The translations under genes were made by a program, and so were the position numbers. Below, one piece after another: positions 9,234 through 16,683 of a stretch of DNA of 64,000 bases (positions are counted from its first letter, which is position 1; the number at the start of each line of letters is the position of its first letter). Below the pieces are notes generated by a model, which worked only from the letters and a program-made list of their open reading frames with translations, made no database searches and had not been told where the DNA came from. This DNA comes from Desertivibrio insolitus (GTDB lineage Bacteria > Actinomycetota > Actinomycetes > Actinomycetales > Microbacteriaceae): NCBI RefSeq assembly GCF_017355965.1, contig NZ_JAFIQW010000003.1, positions 334,001-398,000 of the forward strand, in the 5' to 3' direction.

Positions 9234-10952
9234 TCAGGCGGGCGGTGGCGGCGCGTTGGTTGCCAGCTTGAGGTTGACCCGGTTCTTGGTCCCCAAGCCC
9301 AGCTCGTGGTGAGCGCGGTTCATCGGCGTGACCTTGTCGCCAACAGCCTGCGCGCTGCGCATGGTGCGGAAGGCGATGATCTTCCGGATGTTCGCGGCCG
9401 CGACGATAAGTGCTGCGGCAAGGTAGGCGAAGGTGTTGCCCCGACTACGCCGCTTCGCGGAGTTCTCGAGGTCCTCCTTGGTGCTGTCCTTCATATGCGA
9501 GTAGCTGCTCTCCACGGTGTTGCGGAGGCCGTACCAGCGCTGCCACTTGTCGCTCTTGTGGACGTACTTCTGGCTGTACTTGGCACCGACTTCACTCGGA
9601 ATCACGATCGTTCGTGCGGAGGCGTTCGCTTTGATTTCGCCGGTGATCTCGTCGTAGGCGATGACGCTGTTGGGATCTGGGTAGCTGAACTGCTGGCTAC
9701 CGTTGGGTCGAACGCGGCCCTTTCTGAGGAGCCGGTACTGCTCTCGTTCGCGGAGCTGGTTCACGAGCAGCTTCTCGGCTGCGGCGGTCGCGGCGGGTGA
9801 GGAGAATCGAGTGTTCTCGAAGACCTTGCGGGCATTGACGAGTGTCTTCGGCATTGTTGCGAGGTACCACTGCCCCTCGACGAGGATGACGTCCTTGAAC
9901 TGCTCCTTGCGACCGAGTTGATCTTTCCCGTAGTCGAAGACCGTAGTGAAACCTGCGTGGTTGAGCGGGAGCTGTAGCTCCTCGGCCTTGGCGCCGGGAA
10001 GGTATGCGCGGTCGCCCAGGATGTGTCCGGGGTTGTAGCCACGGGCGAGGTAAGAATCAATCATGCGCTTCGCTGCACCACGGATCATGCCCGGCTTGTG
10101 GCACCCGATGGCGAGCGTGAGCAGCGGGAACTCGGCGTCGGCGTCGGGGGTATTGCGCACCATGGTCATGGTCTCTAGCTCGAGTCCCCACTTCAGCTTC
10201 TCGCGGCGTTTCTCGCCGTCGCCGTCGTGGTTGCCTTCGCGGCGATACCAGCCGGCGTCGTAGTTGACCGACTTTCGCGGCTTCGATGTTTCTGAGGAGC
10301 TGGGGTTGCCTTCTCGGCCGTGCATAGCGATGAAGCTCGCGTCGATGGCCGTGTTTCCGACGAAACGCGCGCGCAGGGCTTTCGGCAGCGTCTCAACCGA
10401 CCCCTGGACGATGGCATTCATCAGCAGGTCGGCGCGGACGGCTTTCTTCGCGCAGTCTTCGACGTCGCGCGCAGCAAGCACCTTCTCGTAGGCACCTTCG
10501 TCCTTGAGGATGTTGTAACGCGGCCCGGGGAACGCGTCGACGAGTCTCATGAGGCGGTTCACCGCTCGGTGGAGTCGGTGGTACCAGTCGGTCTGCTGCC
10601 CGTCGCCCCGGTTCAGTCCGATGAGTCGGCACTGCTCGTCGGTGAGCCGATGCGCGATGGTGTCGGACATCACGGTGTAGAGAATGCCGTCACCGCTTCT
10701 GACGTGCATGAGCATGAGGGTGAGCGCGGTGGCGGGCGCGATGGCGGGCTTGCGCCCTCTCGACTGTCCGCCGTCCTCGACTCGCCACTGCTCGAGCAGG
10801 GCGGCAGCGCCGGAGAGGCGAATAGTCTCTGCTGCTTGCCTGACCAGAGTGTTGTCGAAGGGACGGCCGGGCATCGAGCCAAAGGCATTGCGGTAGGGAG
10901 CGAAGATTGAGTTCGCCCAGTCCTCTTCCGCGGCCCACTTGCTGGCGGTCAT
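9234..10952 (-). CDS. DDE transposase (IS1182/IS4-like)
   Basis: Probable transposase of 572 residues with an RNase-H-fold DDE triad: Asp204 in TAIDASF, Asp314 in GDRAYLPG and Glu481 in NTVESSYSHMK. The N-terminal part (about 60-130) resembles the DNA-binding region of IS1182-type enzymes, and the middle contains a zone rich in charged residues. It has no frameshift. Its ATG shares ATGA with the stop of the upstream recombinase-like gene, so the two are probably one transcript. I could not find convincing terminal inverted repeats or target duplications. Assignment to a named IS family is tentative; DDE transposase is secure. Confidence 0.85.
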   Translation of the reverse strand: MTASKWAAEEDWANSIFAPYRNAFGSMPGRPFDNTLVRQAAETIRLSGAAALLEQWRVEDGGQSRGRKPAIAPATALTLMLMHVRSGDGILYTVMSDTIAHRLTDEQCRLIGLNRGDGQQTDWYHRLHRAVNRLMRLVDAFPGPRYNILKDEGAYEKVLAARDVEDCAKKAVRADLLMNAIVQGSVETLPKALRARFVGNTAIDASFIAMHGREGNPSSSETSKPRKSVNYDAGWYRREGNHDGDGEKRREKLKWGLELETMTMVRNTPDADAEFPLLTLAIGCHKPGMIRGAAKRMIDSYLARGYNPGHILGDRAYLPGAKAEELQLPLNHAGFTTVFDYGKDQLGRKEQFKDVILVEGQWYLATMPKTLVNARKVFENTRFSSPAATAAAEKLLVNQLREREQYRLLRKGRVRPNGSQQFSYPDPNSVIAYDEITGEIKANASARTIVIPSEVGAKYSQKYVHKSDKWQRWYGLRNTVESSYSHMKDSTKEDLENSAKRRSRGNTFAYLAAALIVAAANIRKIIAFRTMRSAQAVGDKVTPMNRAHHELGLGTKNRVNLKLATNAPPPPA

Positions 10953-12124
10953 CGCGTTGCCTCGAGTCGCAGGAGGGCGCGGTACTCGCGGGAGTTCAGC
11001 TCGGGGACGTAGGCGAGGTAGCGGGCGAGATTCTCGAACTTCTCGACGCCGGCGGCCTGCATCAGCGCTTTCATCGGGGTGCCAGCCGCGAGGTGCGTGA
11101 CGATCCAGGTCGCGCGGAGGCTGTCGCTTCGCGGCTTGAGGACGCCGTCAGATTTGGCGACGAAGGTCGAGAACATGTTCCGGTGACTGCTTCGCGCCTC
11201 TCGGCCGAAGACCAGCTCATCGTCGGCGACGTCCTTCAGGGCATGACGTGCCCAGGGCTCCCATTCGGCAAGGAGTGGGACGACACGAGTGTTTCCTTCC
11301 CGAACGGTGATTAGACATCCGGCTTCGTCGAAGGTGACGTCGCCGCCCCTGAGTTCAGCGACCTCGATCGCTCTCAGCCCCGCACCTGCGCACAGGGCGA
11401 GCATCAACATGGCCCGCCGCTCGCGGAGATCGGTGCTTTGGCCTCGAGCCCAGAGCTTGAGCTCGCTCAGTTCGTCGACGCTGTACGGGGCGACGCTTGA
11501 TCGTCCGTTGAGCGGCTTCATCGCTTTGACGTTGTGCTCCGGCAGGAGGATCTCCGCGACACGGAGGAGGACGGCGCGATAGTTGCGAAGGGTGCCTTGC
11601 GCCAATTCGCCCGGGTTGGCAGTGAGGTAGCTCTGGATGAGCGGGCGCTGAAAAAGAAGCTTTGCCAGAAGAGGACGACCCGCGACGTTGAACGAGTAGT
11701 CGACGTAGAGGGTCACGATCATCGCGACTCGCTGAGAGGTGTAAGCCGTCTGCGGAGCGGCAATCGTCACGCAGTCTCGAACGAACTCTGCGATGGGCTC
11801 CCACCGGTCAGCAGGGATGCGTGGAGTGAAGTGAGTCACTGCAGCCGCCGCTTCAAGCGAGCATCCGGCCGCGAGGAGACGTCGGGTCTTTTTGCGGAGC
11901 TGTCCGAGCTCCAAGGCGATCTCGGAGCGACGGGCGACCGCTGCGTGAGAGTCGCCATAGACCATCCGGGTGGCGCGGGGGGCGAGCTTCGCTCGGCGGC
12001 GCGACGCTGAGGCAGGGGACGCCAGTAGTGCGATCTGTACACGCGTGGGGGCCCGGTGCTGAGTTTGAGTTGGCGGCGCGACGTGCAGTGCACGACGGAG
12101 CGCGGAGGGGGTTGAGATGTCCAT
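10949..12124 (-). CDS. Tyrosine-recombinase-like protein with incomplete active site
   Basis: 391 residues with the fold signature of phage-type integrases in the C-terminal half: a conserved first Arg in GAGLRAIEV (Arg251), second Arg in DSLRATWIVTHL (Arg337) and a Tyr in NLARYLAYV (Tyr369). The usual HxxR histidine is replaced (DSLR), the GH motif reads GV, and no clear beta-strand Lys is seen in LITVREGNTRVVPL. It is coupled to the DDE transposase by ATGA and is related along its length to the protein at 39166-40005. The N-terminal 90 residues are basic and low in pattern; a later start (for example Met54) is possible. Function as recombinase or as transposition helper is unproven. Confidence 0.7.
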   Translation of the reverse strand: MDISTPSALRRALHVAPPTQTQHRAPTRVQIALLASPASASRRRAKLAPRATRMVYGDSHAAVARRSEIALELGQLRKKTRRLLAAGCSLEAAAAVTHFTPRIPADRWEPIAEFVRDCVTIAAPQTAYTSQRVAMIVTLYVDYSFNVAGRPLLAKLLFQRPLIQSYLTANPGELAQGTLRNYRAVLLRVAEILLPEHNVKAMKPLNGRSSVAPYSVDELSELKLWARGQSTDLRERRAMLMLALCAGAGLRAIEVAELRGGDVTFDEAGCLITVREGNTRVVPLLAEWEPWARHALKDVADDELVFGREARSSHRNMFSTFVAKSDGVLKPRSDSLRATWIVTHLAAGTPMKALMQAAGVEKFENLARYLAYVPELNSREYRALLRLEATR

Positions 12125-12204
12125 ACGAACCCCGTGTGCGGCCGGTTCGCAGTCGGCTGGCGCAGAAGTGACGTGTACTGTCTTCCTCGCACACTCGCCT
12201 GCTC

Positions 12205-12229
12205 TTCATTGACACCAAATGTCAGTGAA
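12205..12229. promoter_or_regulatory. 25-base palindrome between divergent genes (candidate operator)
   Basis: TTCA-T-TGACA-CCAAA-TGTCA-G-TGAA: both the inner TGACA/TGTCA arms and the outer TTCA/TGAA arms are perfect, with one mismatch between them. It sits between the recombinase-like gene (minus, start 12124) and the small HTH-type gene (plus, start 12274). It could bind a dimeric regulator that controls both directions. The binder is unknown; the small proteins just downstream are candidates. Confidence 0.6.
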
Positions 12230-12273
12230 GGCGTATATCCCGCTTTTCGCCTCGCTTGAGGAGAGGTCGTCCG

Positions 12274-12666
12274 ATGCCTACGCAGCCGTTGCCGGGGGGC
12301 TTCGCGTTCGAGCCCCGCAAGCTCGTCGCGAACCCTCTCGCCTTCGGGAAGACCTCTCGCCTGTTGCCGCCGAGCCCCGCCGTCTCGGACCCCGAGGGGG
12401 ATCCTCGCTACGCGGCGGCGATGCTGCAGCACCGAGTCGTCAACCTCGTGCGCGAGCAATTGGCGGAGACGGGGCACACGCTGGCCTCGTATATCGCGCT
12501 GGAGCCAGAACCCGTGCGGGGCCTCAACTACTCGCGGCTGGTGCGAATACAGCGCGGAGAGACGATGATGCAGTTGACCGACCTGATGCATTGGATGGCC
12601 ACATTCCCTGCCATCGCACCAGCCGTTGCCGCCGTCGTCAGCGCTCGAGGAGGAGTGCGGAGCTAG
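12274..12666 (+). CDS. Small putative HTH DNA-binding protein
   Basis: 130 residues; unknown family. The ATG at 12274 is chosen over an in-frame TTG 18 bases upstream because AGGAGAGG ends 7 bases before it. The N-terminal third is Pro-rich. Residues about 50-120 are helical, with an XRE-like pattern (LVREQLAETGHTLASYIAL, then NYSRLVRIQRGETMMQLTDL) in which a recognition helix is plausible. It lies just after the 25-base palindrome and opens a run of four or five small plus-strand genes. Likely a local regulator of the adjacent mobile unit; this is inference. Confidence 0.6.
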   Translation: MPTQPLPGGFAFEPRKLVANPLAFGKTSRLLPPSPAVSDPEGDPRYAAAMLQHRVVNLVREQLAETGHTLASYIALEPEPVRGLNYSRLVRIQRGETMMQLTDLMHWMATFPAIAPAVAAVVSARGGVRS

Positions 12667-12817
12667 GTCGGTACACGCAGCGCCGTGCGGGCCTGAACGT
12701 CATTGCGAGGTTGAGGCGACCGAACACCGGCCGGCGAAGGACCAGCCGGGCACAGCGCCAGTCACCGGGCCGCGACGTCGTCTCAACGATGTAGTCGAAG
12801 CCCTTCCTCGCCGCGTC

Positions 12818-12834
12818 GGTTATTACCATTACCG
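12818..12834 (+). promoter_or_regulatory. 17-base motif GGT-N11-ACC upstream of small HTH gene, shared with 13200
   Basis: GGTTATTACCATTACCG. It agrees at 13 of 17 positions with GGTAACTATAATTACCG at 13200-13216, and both precede genes whose products share a C-terminal HTH module. The ends are inverted (GGT..A / T..ACC). Candidate operator for one of these proteins. Confidence 0.45.
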
Positions 12835-12904
12835 AATCTTGCTCCTCCTCCCCGCAAAAGAGAAGGAGGAGATGCGCCACTCGCGGCGACCGTACCCTTG
12901 GGGC

Positions 12905-13174
12905 ATGGCGAACCGGGCTCGAGAGTTGCCCTTCCAGGTTGCGCCGGGCTGGCCAGACACACCGAGCCCGGACCCCGTAGCTGAGGTCGCCCGCCGGCTG
13001 GTGCTTAACATGACCGCCGCTATCGGCGATCGGAGCGTCCGATCGGTCGCGGCCGAAGCGGGCCTGAGTCACGTCACGCTACTCAAGGTGATCGGCGGTC
13101 GTTCCTGGCCCGACCTTGTCACCGTCGCGCGCCTTGAGAAGGTGCTCGGACCGTTGTGGCCCGGTACTCCGTAG
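12905..13174 (+). CDS. Small HTH (XRE-like) protein
   Basis: About 89 residues from ATG 12905. The C-terminal half is a clear helix-turn-helix: DRSVRSVAAEAGLSHVTLLK followed by ARLEKVLGPLWP. The same module ends the protein at 13218-14048. The start is uncertain: an in-frame ATG at 12872 has AAGGAGG only 2 bases upstream, and an in-frame TTG at 12839 follows the motif at 12818 closely, as in a leaderless gene. Longer reading through 12626 is rejected because it overlaps the previous gene and lacks a ribosome site. A transcription regulator role is inferred from the HTH only. Confidence 0.65.
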   Translation: MANRARELPFQVAPGWPDTPSPDPVAEVARRLVLNMTAAIGDRSVRSVAAEAGLSHVTLLKVIGGRSWPDLVTVARLEKVLGPLWPGTP

Positions 13175-13199
13175 CTCCTCCTAGCGCTTCGCCCTTGCC

Positions 13200-13217
13200 G
13201 GTAACTATAATTACCGC
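13200..13217 (+). promoter_or_regulatory. Leaderless promoter with embedded palindrome
   Basis: GGTAA-CTATAA-TTACC is a perfect inverted repeat of 5-base arms (13200-13215). It contains a consensus -10 box TATAAT (13206-13211). The ATG of the next gene starts 6 bases after this box, so the transcript should begin at or next to the start codon. No clear -35 box is seen. A protein bound to the palindrome would cover the -10 box directly. Confidence 0.65.
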
Positions 13218-14048
13218 ATGCTCAAGCGTGACCCGCGCTCCGTACTTTGGACGGACCTCGACTTAACGTCACGCGCGCGCGTCCTAGTCGCGTTCCTCCG
13301 CCGAGTCGAGGAGGTGTTGGACTCCGACCTCGAGTGGTTGCTCTATCGCTTCGGCAGCGTGGAAGCGCTCGCCGAGTACGTCCAAGCCGCCTGGCCTGAG
13401 CGCATCGACGACCCACCGGCGGGCCTTGTGTACACGATTGAACAAGTCGCGATCCGGCAGGAGGTGCAGCCTTCGACCATCCGCCGGCGAATCCAACGCG
13501 GCAAGCTTCTCGCCTTTCAACACGAGCGACGGTGGGTGATGCCAGCCGCGCAGTTCGACGACCGAACGTGGCCGAGCGAGTACTACCCCCTCGTGCGTGC
13601 CGAGGCGGGCATGGATGGCGCGCCGCCCCTCGAGCTAGCGCTCTGGCTGAATCGAGTCGACCCTCGGACAGGGATCCGACCCGCTGACCGAATCGCGCAG
13701 CTTGAGCGGGAGAACCTCAGCACCCGCATGCCGCTGAGCTGGGAGTTCCGCATTGTTCATCCGCCTTGGGGCGAGGACACCCCTGAGTGGATGGCGGAAC
13801 GCAAGGCGCTGAAGCTTGCGCGCAACCTTCGGCAGGCGATGGAAGGGCGGACTTGGTACGAGTTGGAGCGGGAGGCGCAGCTGCCGCTCGGCACGGTACT
13901 TGGCGTGTGGGCGCTTAGCCCGAAGATCGACCTAACTGTCGTCGCCAAGCTCGAACGTGTCCTGAACAGGCGCCTCTGGCCAACCGACGAGGAGATCGCG
14001 CTCGACAGGTCTGACCAGGACGCGGATAGGGAGGACGAGGGTGCATGA
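13218..14048 (+). CDS. Two-HTH putative regulator (excisionase/MerR-like plus XRE-like)
   Basis: 276 residues. The middle (about 70-110) has an excisionase/MerR-like winged HTH: YTIEQVAIRQEVQPSTIRR then GKLLAFQHERRWVMP. The C-terminus (about 220-262) carries a second HTH, TWYELEREAQLPLGTVLGVW then AKLERVLNRRLWP, matching the C-terminal module of the upstream small protein. The start ATG follows TATAAT by 6 bases with no ribosome site, so it is probably leaderless. It overlaps the next gene by 8 bases. Likely DNA-binding control protein of the mobile region; target unknown. Confidence 0.65.
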   Translation: MLKRDPRSVLWTDLDLTSRARVLVAFLRRVEEVLDSDLEWLLYRFGSVEALAEYVQAAWPERIDDPPAGLVYTIEQVAIRQEVQPSTIRRRIQRGKLLAFQHERRWVMPAAQFDDRTWPSEYYPLVRAEAGMDGAPPLELALWLNRVDPRTGIRPADRIAQLERENLSTRMPLSWEFRIVHPPWGEDTPEWMAERKALKLARNLRQAMEGRTWYELEREAQLPLGTVLGVWALSPKIDLTVVAKLERVLNRRLWPTDEEIALDRSDQDADREDEGA

Positions 14049-14331
14049 CAGACACCTGTGCATCGGTACCGTGACCGGCGTCTTCGTCGGCCTGATCGCC
14101 GGTCTGGCGGTTCGCTCCGGGCGCATCCAAGCCGAACAAGCCGAGCGGACCGGTAGGCCGATGCGGGTGCCGTCCGAGCGCGTCCGCACCCTCGCCGCAC
14201 AGGTTCGCGCAGAGGCGGATAATCGTGCCAAGGTCGCGACACCCGCCTGGATCCTTGAGCTCGCCGAACGCGATCCCATGTGGAGGAGGCGGAGTGATGG
14301 GCGAAGACGCCGAGCCCGCGAGATTCCTTGA
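14041..14331 (+). CDS. Small membrane-anchored hypothetical protein
   Basis: 96 residues from a GTG at 14041, overlapping the previous gene by 8 bases. Residues about 8-24 (CIGTVTGVFVGLIAGLAV) form one predicted membrane helix. The rest is a charged, Arg-rich helical tail that would lie in the cytoplasm. No family recognised. Because it overlaps both neighbours, part of it could be an artefact of high GC content, but the clean hydrophobic start and coupling favour a real gene. Confidence 0.45.
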   Translation: MHDRHLCIGTVTGVFVGLIAGLAVRSGRIQAEQAERTGRPMRVPSERVRTLAAQVRAEADNRAKVATPAWILELAERDPMWRRRSDGRRRRAREIP

Positions 14332-14632
14332 CGAGATCCCATCGGGTAGTCAAGCGTCGTTCAGAGTGAGAACCGCCTCGGGCGCTACCTACGAGTTGGA
14401 CCTCCGTGCTCAGACCGCGAGGCGCCTGCGTTGGGACGGCGAGCGACTCGAGATGCCAAGCGACGGGCTCCGGCATGACGGCGAGGTGCTTCCTCTGCTG
14501 CGGTTCGAGCGGTGCCGCGTGGGCGAGCACTTAGTGCTCCTGCTGGCCGGAGTCAGCGACGATCCGAGGATTATGTTCACAGTGCGTCGAACGACGCCGG
14601 TTGTCTCCATCCTCGAGATCAGCCACCGTTGA
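14297..14632 (+). CDS. Hypothetical protein, beta-rich
   Basis: 111 residues from ATG 14297, with GGAGGCGGAGTG directly upstream; an extension to 14225 in the same frame has no ribosome site and is not used. The predicted protein is beta-rich and acidic (ASFRVRTASGATYELDLRA near the N-terminus; RIMFTVRRTTPVVSILEI near the end). No family recognised. It overlaps the preceding small membrane gene by 35 bases and ends the run of small plus-strand genes that begins at 12274. Confidence 0.55.
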   Translation: MGEDAEPARFLDEIPSGSQASFRVRTASGATYELDLRAQTARRLRWDGERLEMPSDGLRHDGEVLPLLRFERCRVGEHLVLLLAGVSDDPRIMFTVRRTTPVVSILEISHR

Positions 14633-14785
14633 GATCCAAGCAGCGTCGAGGTCGCTGCTGGCGTCGGCCGCGGTAACAAGCGGCTGCGGACCAAGGTGGT
14701 AGGGACGCCCTGGCTTTTGGTTCACGCTCTCAAGTTAGGGGCGCTCGACTATCTCCACGAGACGACCCCGGTGAAACGCAGACAA

Positions 14786-14820
14786 GCACCTCCCTTCAGC
14801 GGAGAGAAAGGGGAAGGTGC
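14786..14820 (-). terminator. Probable terminator of the sugar ABC operon
   Basis: On the minus strand GCACCTTCCCC and GGGAGGTGC form a stem with one bulge, followed by TTGTCT. It starts 13 bases after the stop of the last permease gene. The 200 bases between 14633 and 14832 hold no other feature I can support. Confidence 0.55.
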
Positions 14821-14832
14821 CTGCCGCTCTGC

Positions 14833-15744
14833 CTACTTGATGGAACCTCGTGTGACGCCGGAGATGACCCAGCGCTGGGAGAAGATGTAGATGAGCAGCA
14901 GCGGTGCCATCGCCATCAGGTAGGACGCGAACGCGACGGTGTAGTCGGTGTTGTATTGCCCCTGGAAGACGTACTGCGCGAGTGACAGGGTGCGTGATCC
15001 GGGGTCGGTCAGCACCACCAGGGGCATGATGAAGTCGTTCCAGGCCCAGACGCAGGTGAGGATACCGACGGTCGCGTTCATGGGTGCGAGTAGGGGGAAC
15101 ACGACCTGCCAGAACACGCGCCACGTCGACGCGCCGTCAACCCGCGCGGCTTCCTCGAGCTCGATGGGGATCGAGCGGATGAAGGCGGTGTAGATGAAGA
15201 TGTTCAGGCTCAGCCCGTAGATCGTGTAGAGCACGATCATCCCGGCCTGGTTGTCGAGTCCGAGCAGCGAGGTCTGCTTGACCAGCGGCAGCATGATGAT
15301 CGGGAACGGGATGAAGAGCGCGGCCAGCAGGTAGAAGAACACGCCCTTGAAGAATGGGCGATGCATGTTCCGGGCGATCGCGTAGGAGACCAGGGAGCTG
15401 GTCAGCAGGGTGAAGATCACCGAGCCGACGGTGATCAGCGCGGTGTTTAGGAGCGCTGTGGAGAAGCTCGCCCGCTCCCAGGCCTGACCAAAGTTCTCCC
15501 ACCGGATGGGCCACGGCAGCTCGAATCCGGTGCCGGACGCGAGCTGCTCGGGCGTCTTCAGGGCGACCGCGACGGCGAGGTACAGCGGAATCAGAACGGT
15601 CAGCGAGCACACGGCGATGAGCGCGGTGGCCCACCAGTTGGTGCGTCTGGTGTCTTCGTCGGGCGTGCCGCGACGACGTCGTGACGGGCGCGCGGTCACT
15701 TCCGTGCTCTCGGCCTCGAGGGGGACGGTGGTTGCGGTGGTCAT
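14833..15744 (-). CDS. Sugar ABC transporter permease (MalG family)
   Basis: Inner-membrane permease of a CUT1-type carbohydrate importer. 303 residues from the ATG at 15744, whose last base shares TGATG with the stop of the upstream permease; a much longer in-frame reading is rejected because it runs over that permease. After a charged N-terminus there are six predicted helices. The ATPase-docking EAA motif reads ELEEAARVDGASTWRVFWQV. Substrate is probably an alpha-galactoside, judged from the GH36 gene in the same operon. No ATPase gene is present; a shared MsiK-type ATPase is expected elsewhere. Confidence 0.9.
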   Translation of the reverse strand: MTTATTVPLEAESTEVTARPSRRRRGTPDEDTRRTNWWATALIAVCSLTVLIPLYLAVAVALKTPEQLASGTGFELPWPIRWENFGQAWERASFSTALLNTALITVGSVIFTLLTSSLVSYAIARNMHRPFFKGVFFYLLAALFIPFPIIMLPLVKQTSLLGLDNQAGMIVLYTIYGLSLNIFIYTAFIRSIPIELEEAARVDGASTWRVFWQVVFPLLAPMNATVGILTCVWAWNDFIMPLVVLTDPGSRTLSLAQYVFQGQYNTDYTVAFASYLMAMAPLLLIYIFSQRWVISGVTRGSIK

Positions 15745-16682
15745 CAGAAGTCGGCCTCTCTGCGCTGAAGGACCCGGAATTGGAGGAGGGAGACGACGGT
15801 GATGACGATGAAGAAGATCACCGCGTTGGCGGTTTGGTAGGCGAACTCTCCGCCCGTGAACCCGCCGCGGAAGATGAGGAGGGACACGGACTCCGTCGCC
15901 GTGCCCGGCCCGCCGTTGGTTAGGGCGACGATCGGATCGAAGACCTGAAGAAAGCCCTTGAGGCTCAGCACGACGTTGATCGTGAAAAATGCGCTGATCA
16001 GCGGGAAGGTGATCGAGCGGAACTGCCGTCGTGTGGAAGCGCCATCCAACGAGGCGGCCTCGTACAACTCCGCGGGGATCGTCTGGAGACCGGCTAGATA
16101 GATGATGATCGAGAAGGCGCACGCCTGCCAGACCGCAAGAGCCACGATCGCGGTCCACGCCCAGTCCGGATTGGTGAGGATGTTGTCCGCGATGAGCGGT
16201 ATTCCGGACAGGATCCGTGGCAGCGAGTTCGAGAAGATGAACTGGAAGACGTATCCGATGACGAGGGCTGCGAGCACGTAGGGAACGAAGTAGACCCCGC
16301 GGAAGAAGTTCCTGCCCACGATCTTCGAGTTGAGGCCGAGCGCGATGGCCAGGGAGATGACATTCGTGAGCACCGTGGCTGCGATGGCGAATACGAACGA
16401 GAAGCCGTAGGCCTGGAGGATTCGGTCGTCGCGGAAGAGGTTGACGTAGTTGGCAAAGCCCACCAGGTCCCAGCCGCCGTAGCCGGCGTAGTTCGTGAAG
16501 CTGAAGAAGATGCCGACGATGACCGGGAGGGTGTGGAAAGCCGCGAATGCGATCACGGCCGGCCAGACGATCCAGTAGTAGGCGGGGAGCGCACGGTCGC
16601 GTGGGGAACGAGCCCGGGACGACTGCTCCATGCGCCTGTGCTTGACGGCTGAGGCTCGTACGGCCTGCGTTGTCGTTGCCAT
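15744..16682 (-). CDS. Sugar ABC transporter permease (MalF/UgpA family)
   Basis: 312-residue membrane protein, partner of the permease at 14833-15744. A basic N-terminus precedes six predicted helices. The EAA loop is present as ELYEAASLDGASTRRQFRSI, and GPGTATESVS is the family's periplasmic-side signature near the C-terminus. The ATG has GGAGG 6 bases upstream and lies one base after the stop of the binding-protein gene, consistent with an operon. Import of an alpha-galactoside is inferred from the context. Confidence 0.9.
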   Translation of the reverse strand: MATTTQAVRASAVKHRRMEQSSRARSPRDRALPAYYWIVWPAVIAFAAFHTLPVIVGIFFSFTNYAGYGGWDLVGFANYVNLFRDDRILQAYGFSFVFAIAATVLTNVISLAIALGLNSKIVGRNFFRGVYFVPYVLAALVIGYVFQFIFSNSLPRILSGIPLIADNILTNPDWAWTAIVALAVWQACAFSIIIYLAGLQTIPAELYEAASLDGASTRRQFRSITFPLISAFFTINVVLSLKGFLQVFDPIVALTNGGPGTATESVSLLIFRGGFTGGEFAYQTANAVIFFIVITVVSLLQFRVLQRREADF

Positions 16683-16683
16683 G

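Larger units (their letters stand above)
9234..12124 (-). mobile_element. Two-gene transposon-like unit: recombinase-like gene plus DDE transposase
   Basis: The recombinase-like gene (10949-12124) and the transposase (9234-10952) share a 4-base overlap, and nothing else is encoded between them. The unit sits just after tRNA-Leu and its terminator. The ends given are gene ends, because no terminal inverted repeats or target-site duplication could be recognised by eye on either side (searched 9060-9233 and 12125-12260). Confidence 0.5.

Noticed and set aside
12626-12904. Longer start for the small HTH protein at 12905
   Set aside because: The first 70 codons overlap or closely follow the previous gene, lack a ribosome site and read as unstructured sequence.
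14696-14890. Open frame of 64 codons over the end of the permease gene
   Set aside because: No ribosome site; overlaps the operon terminator and the permease 3' end on the other strand.
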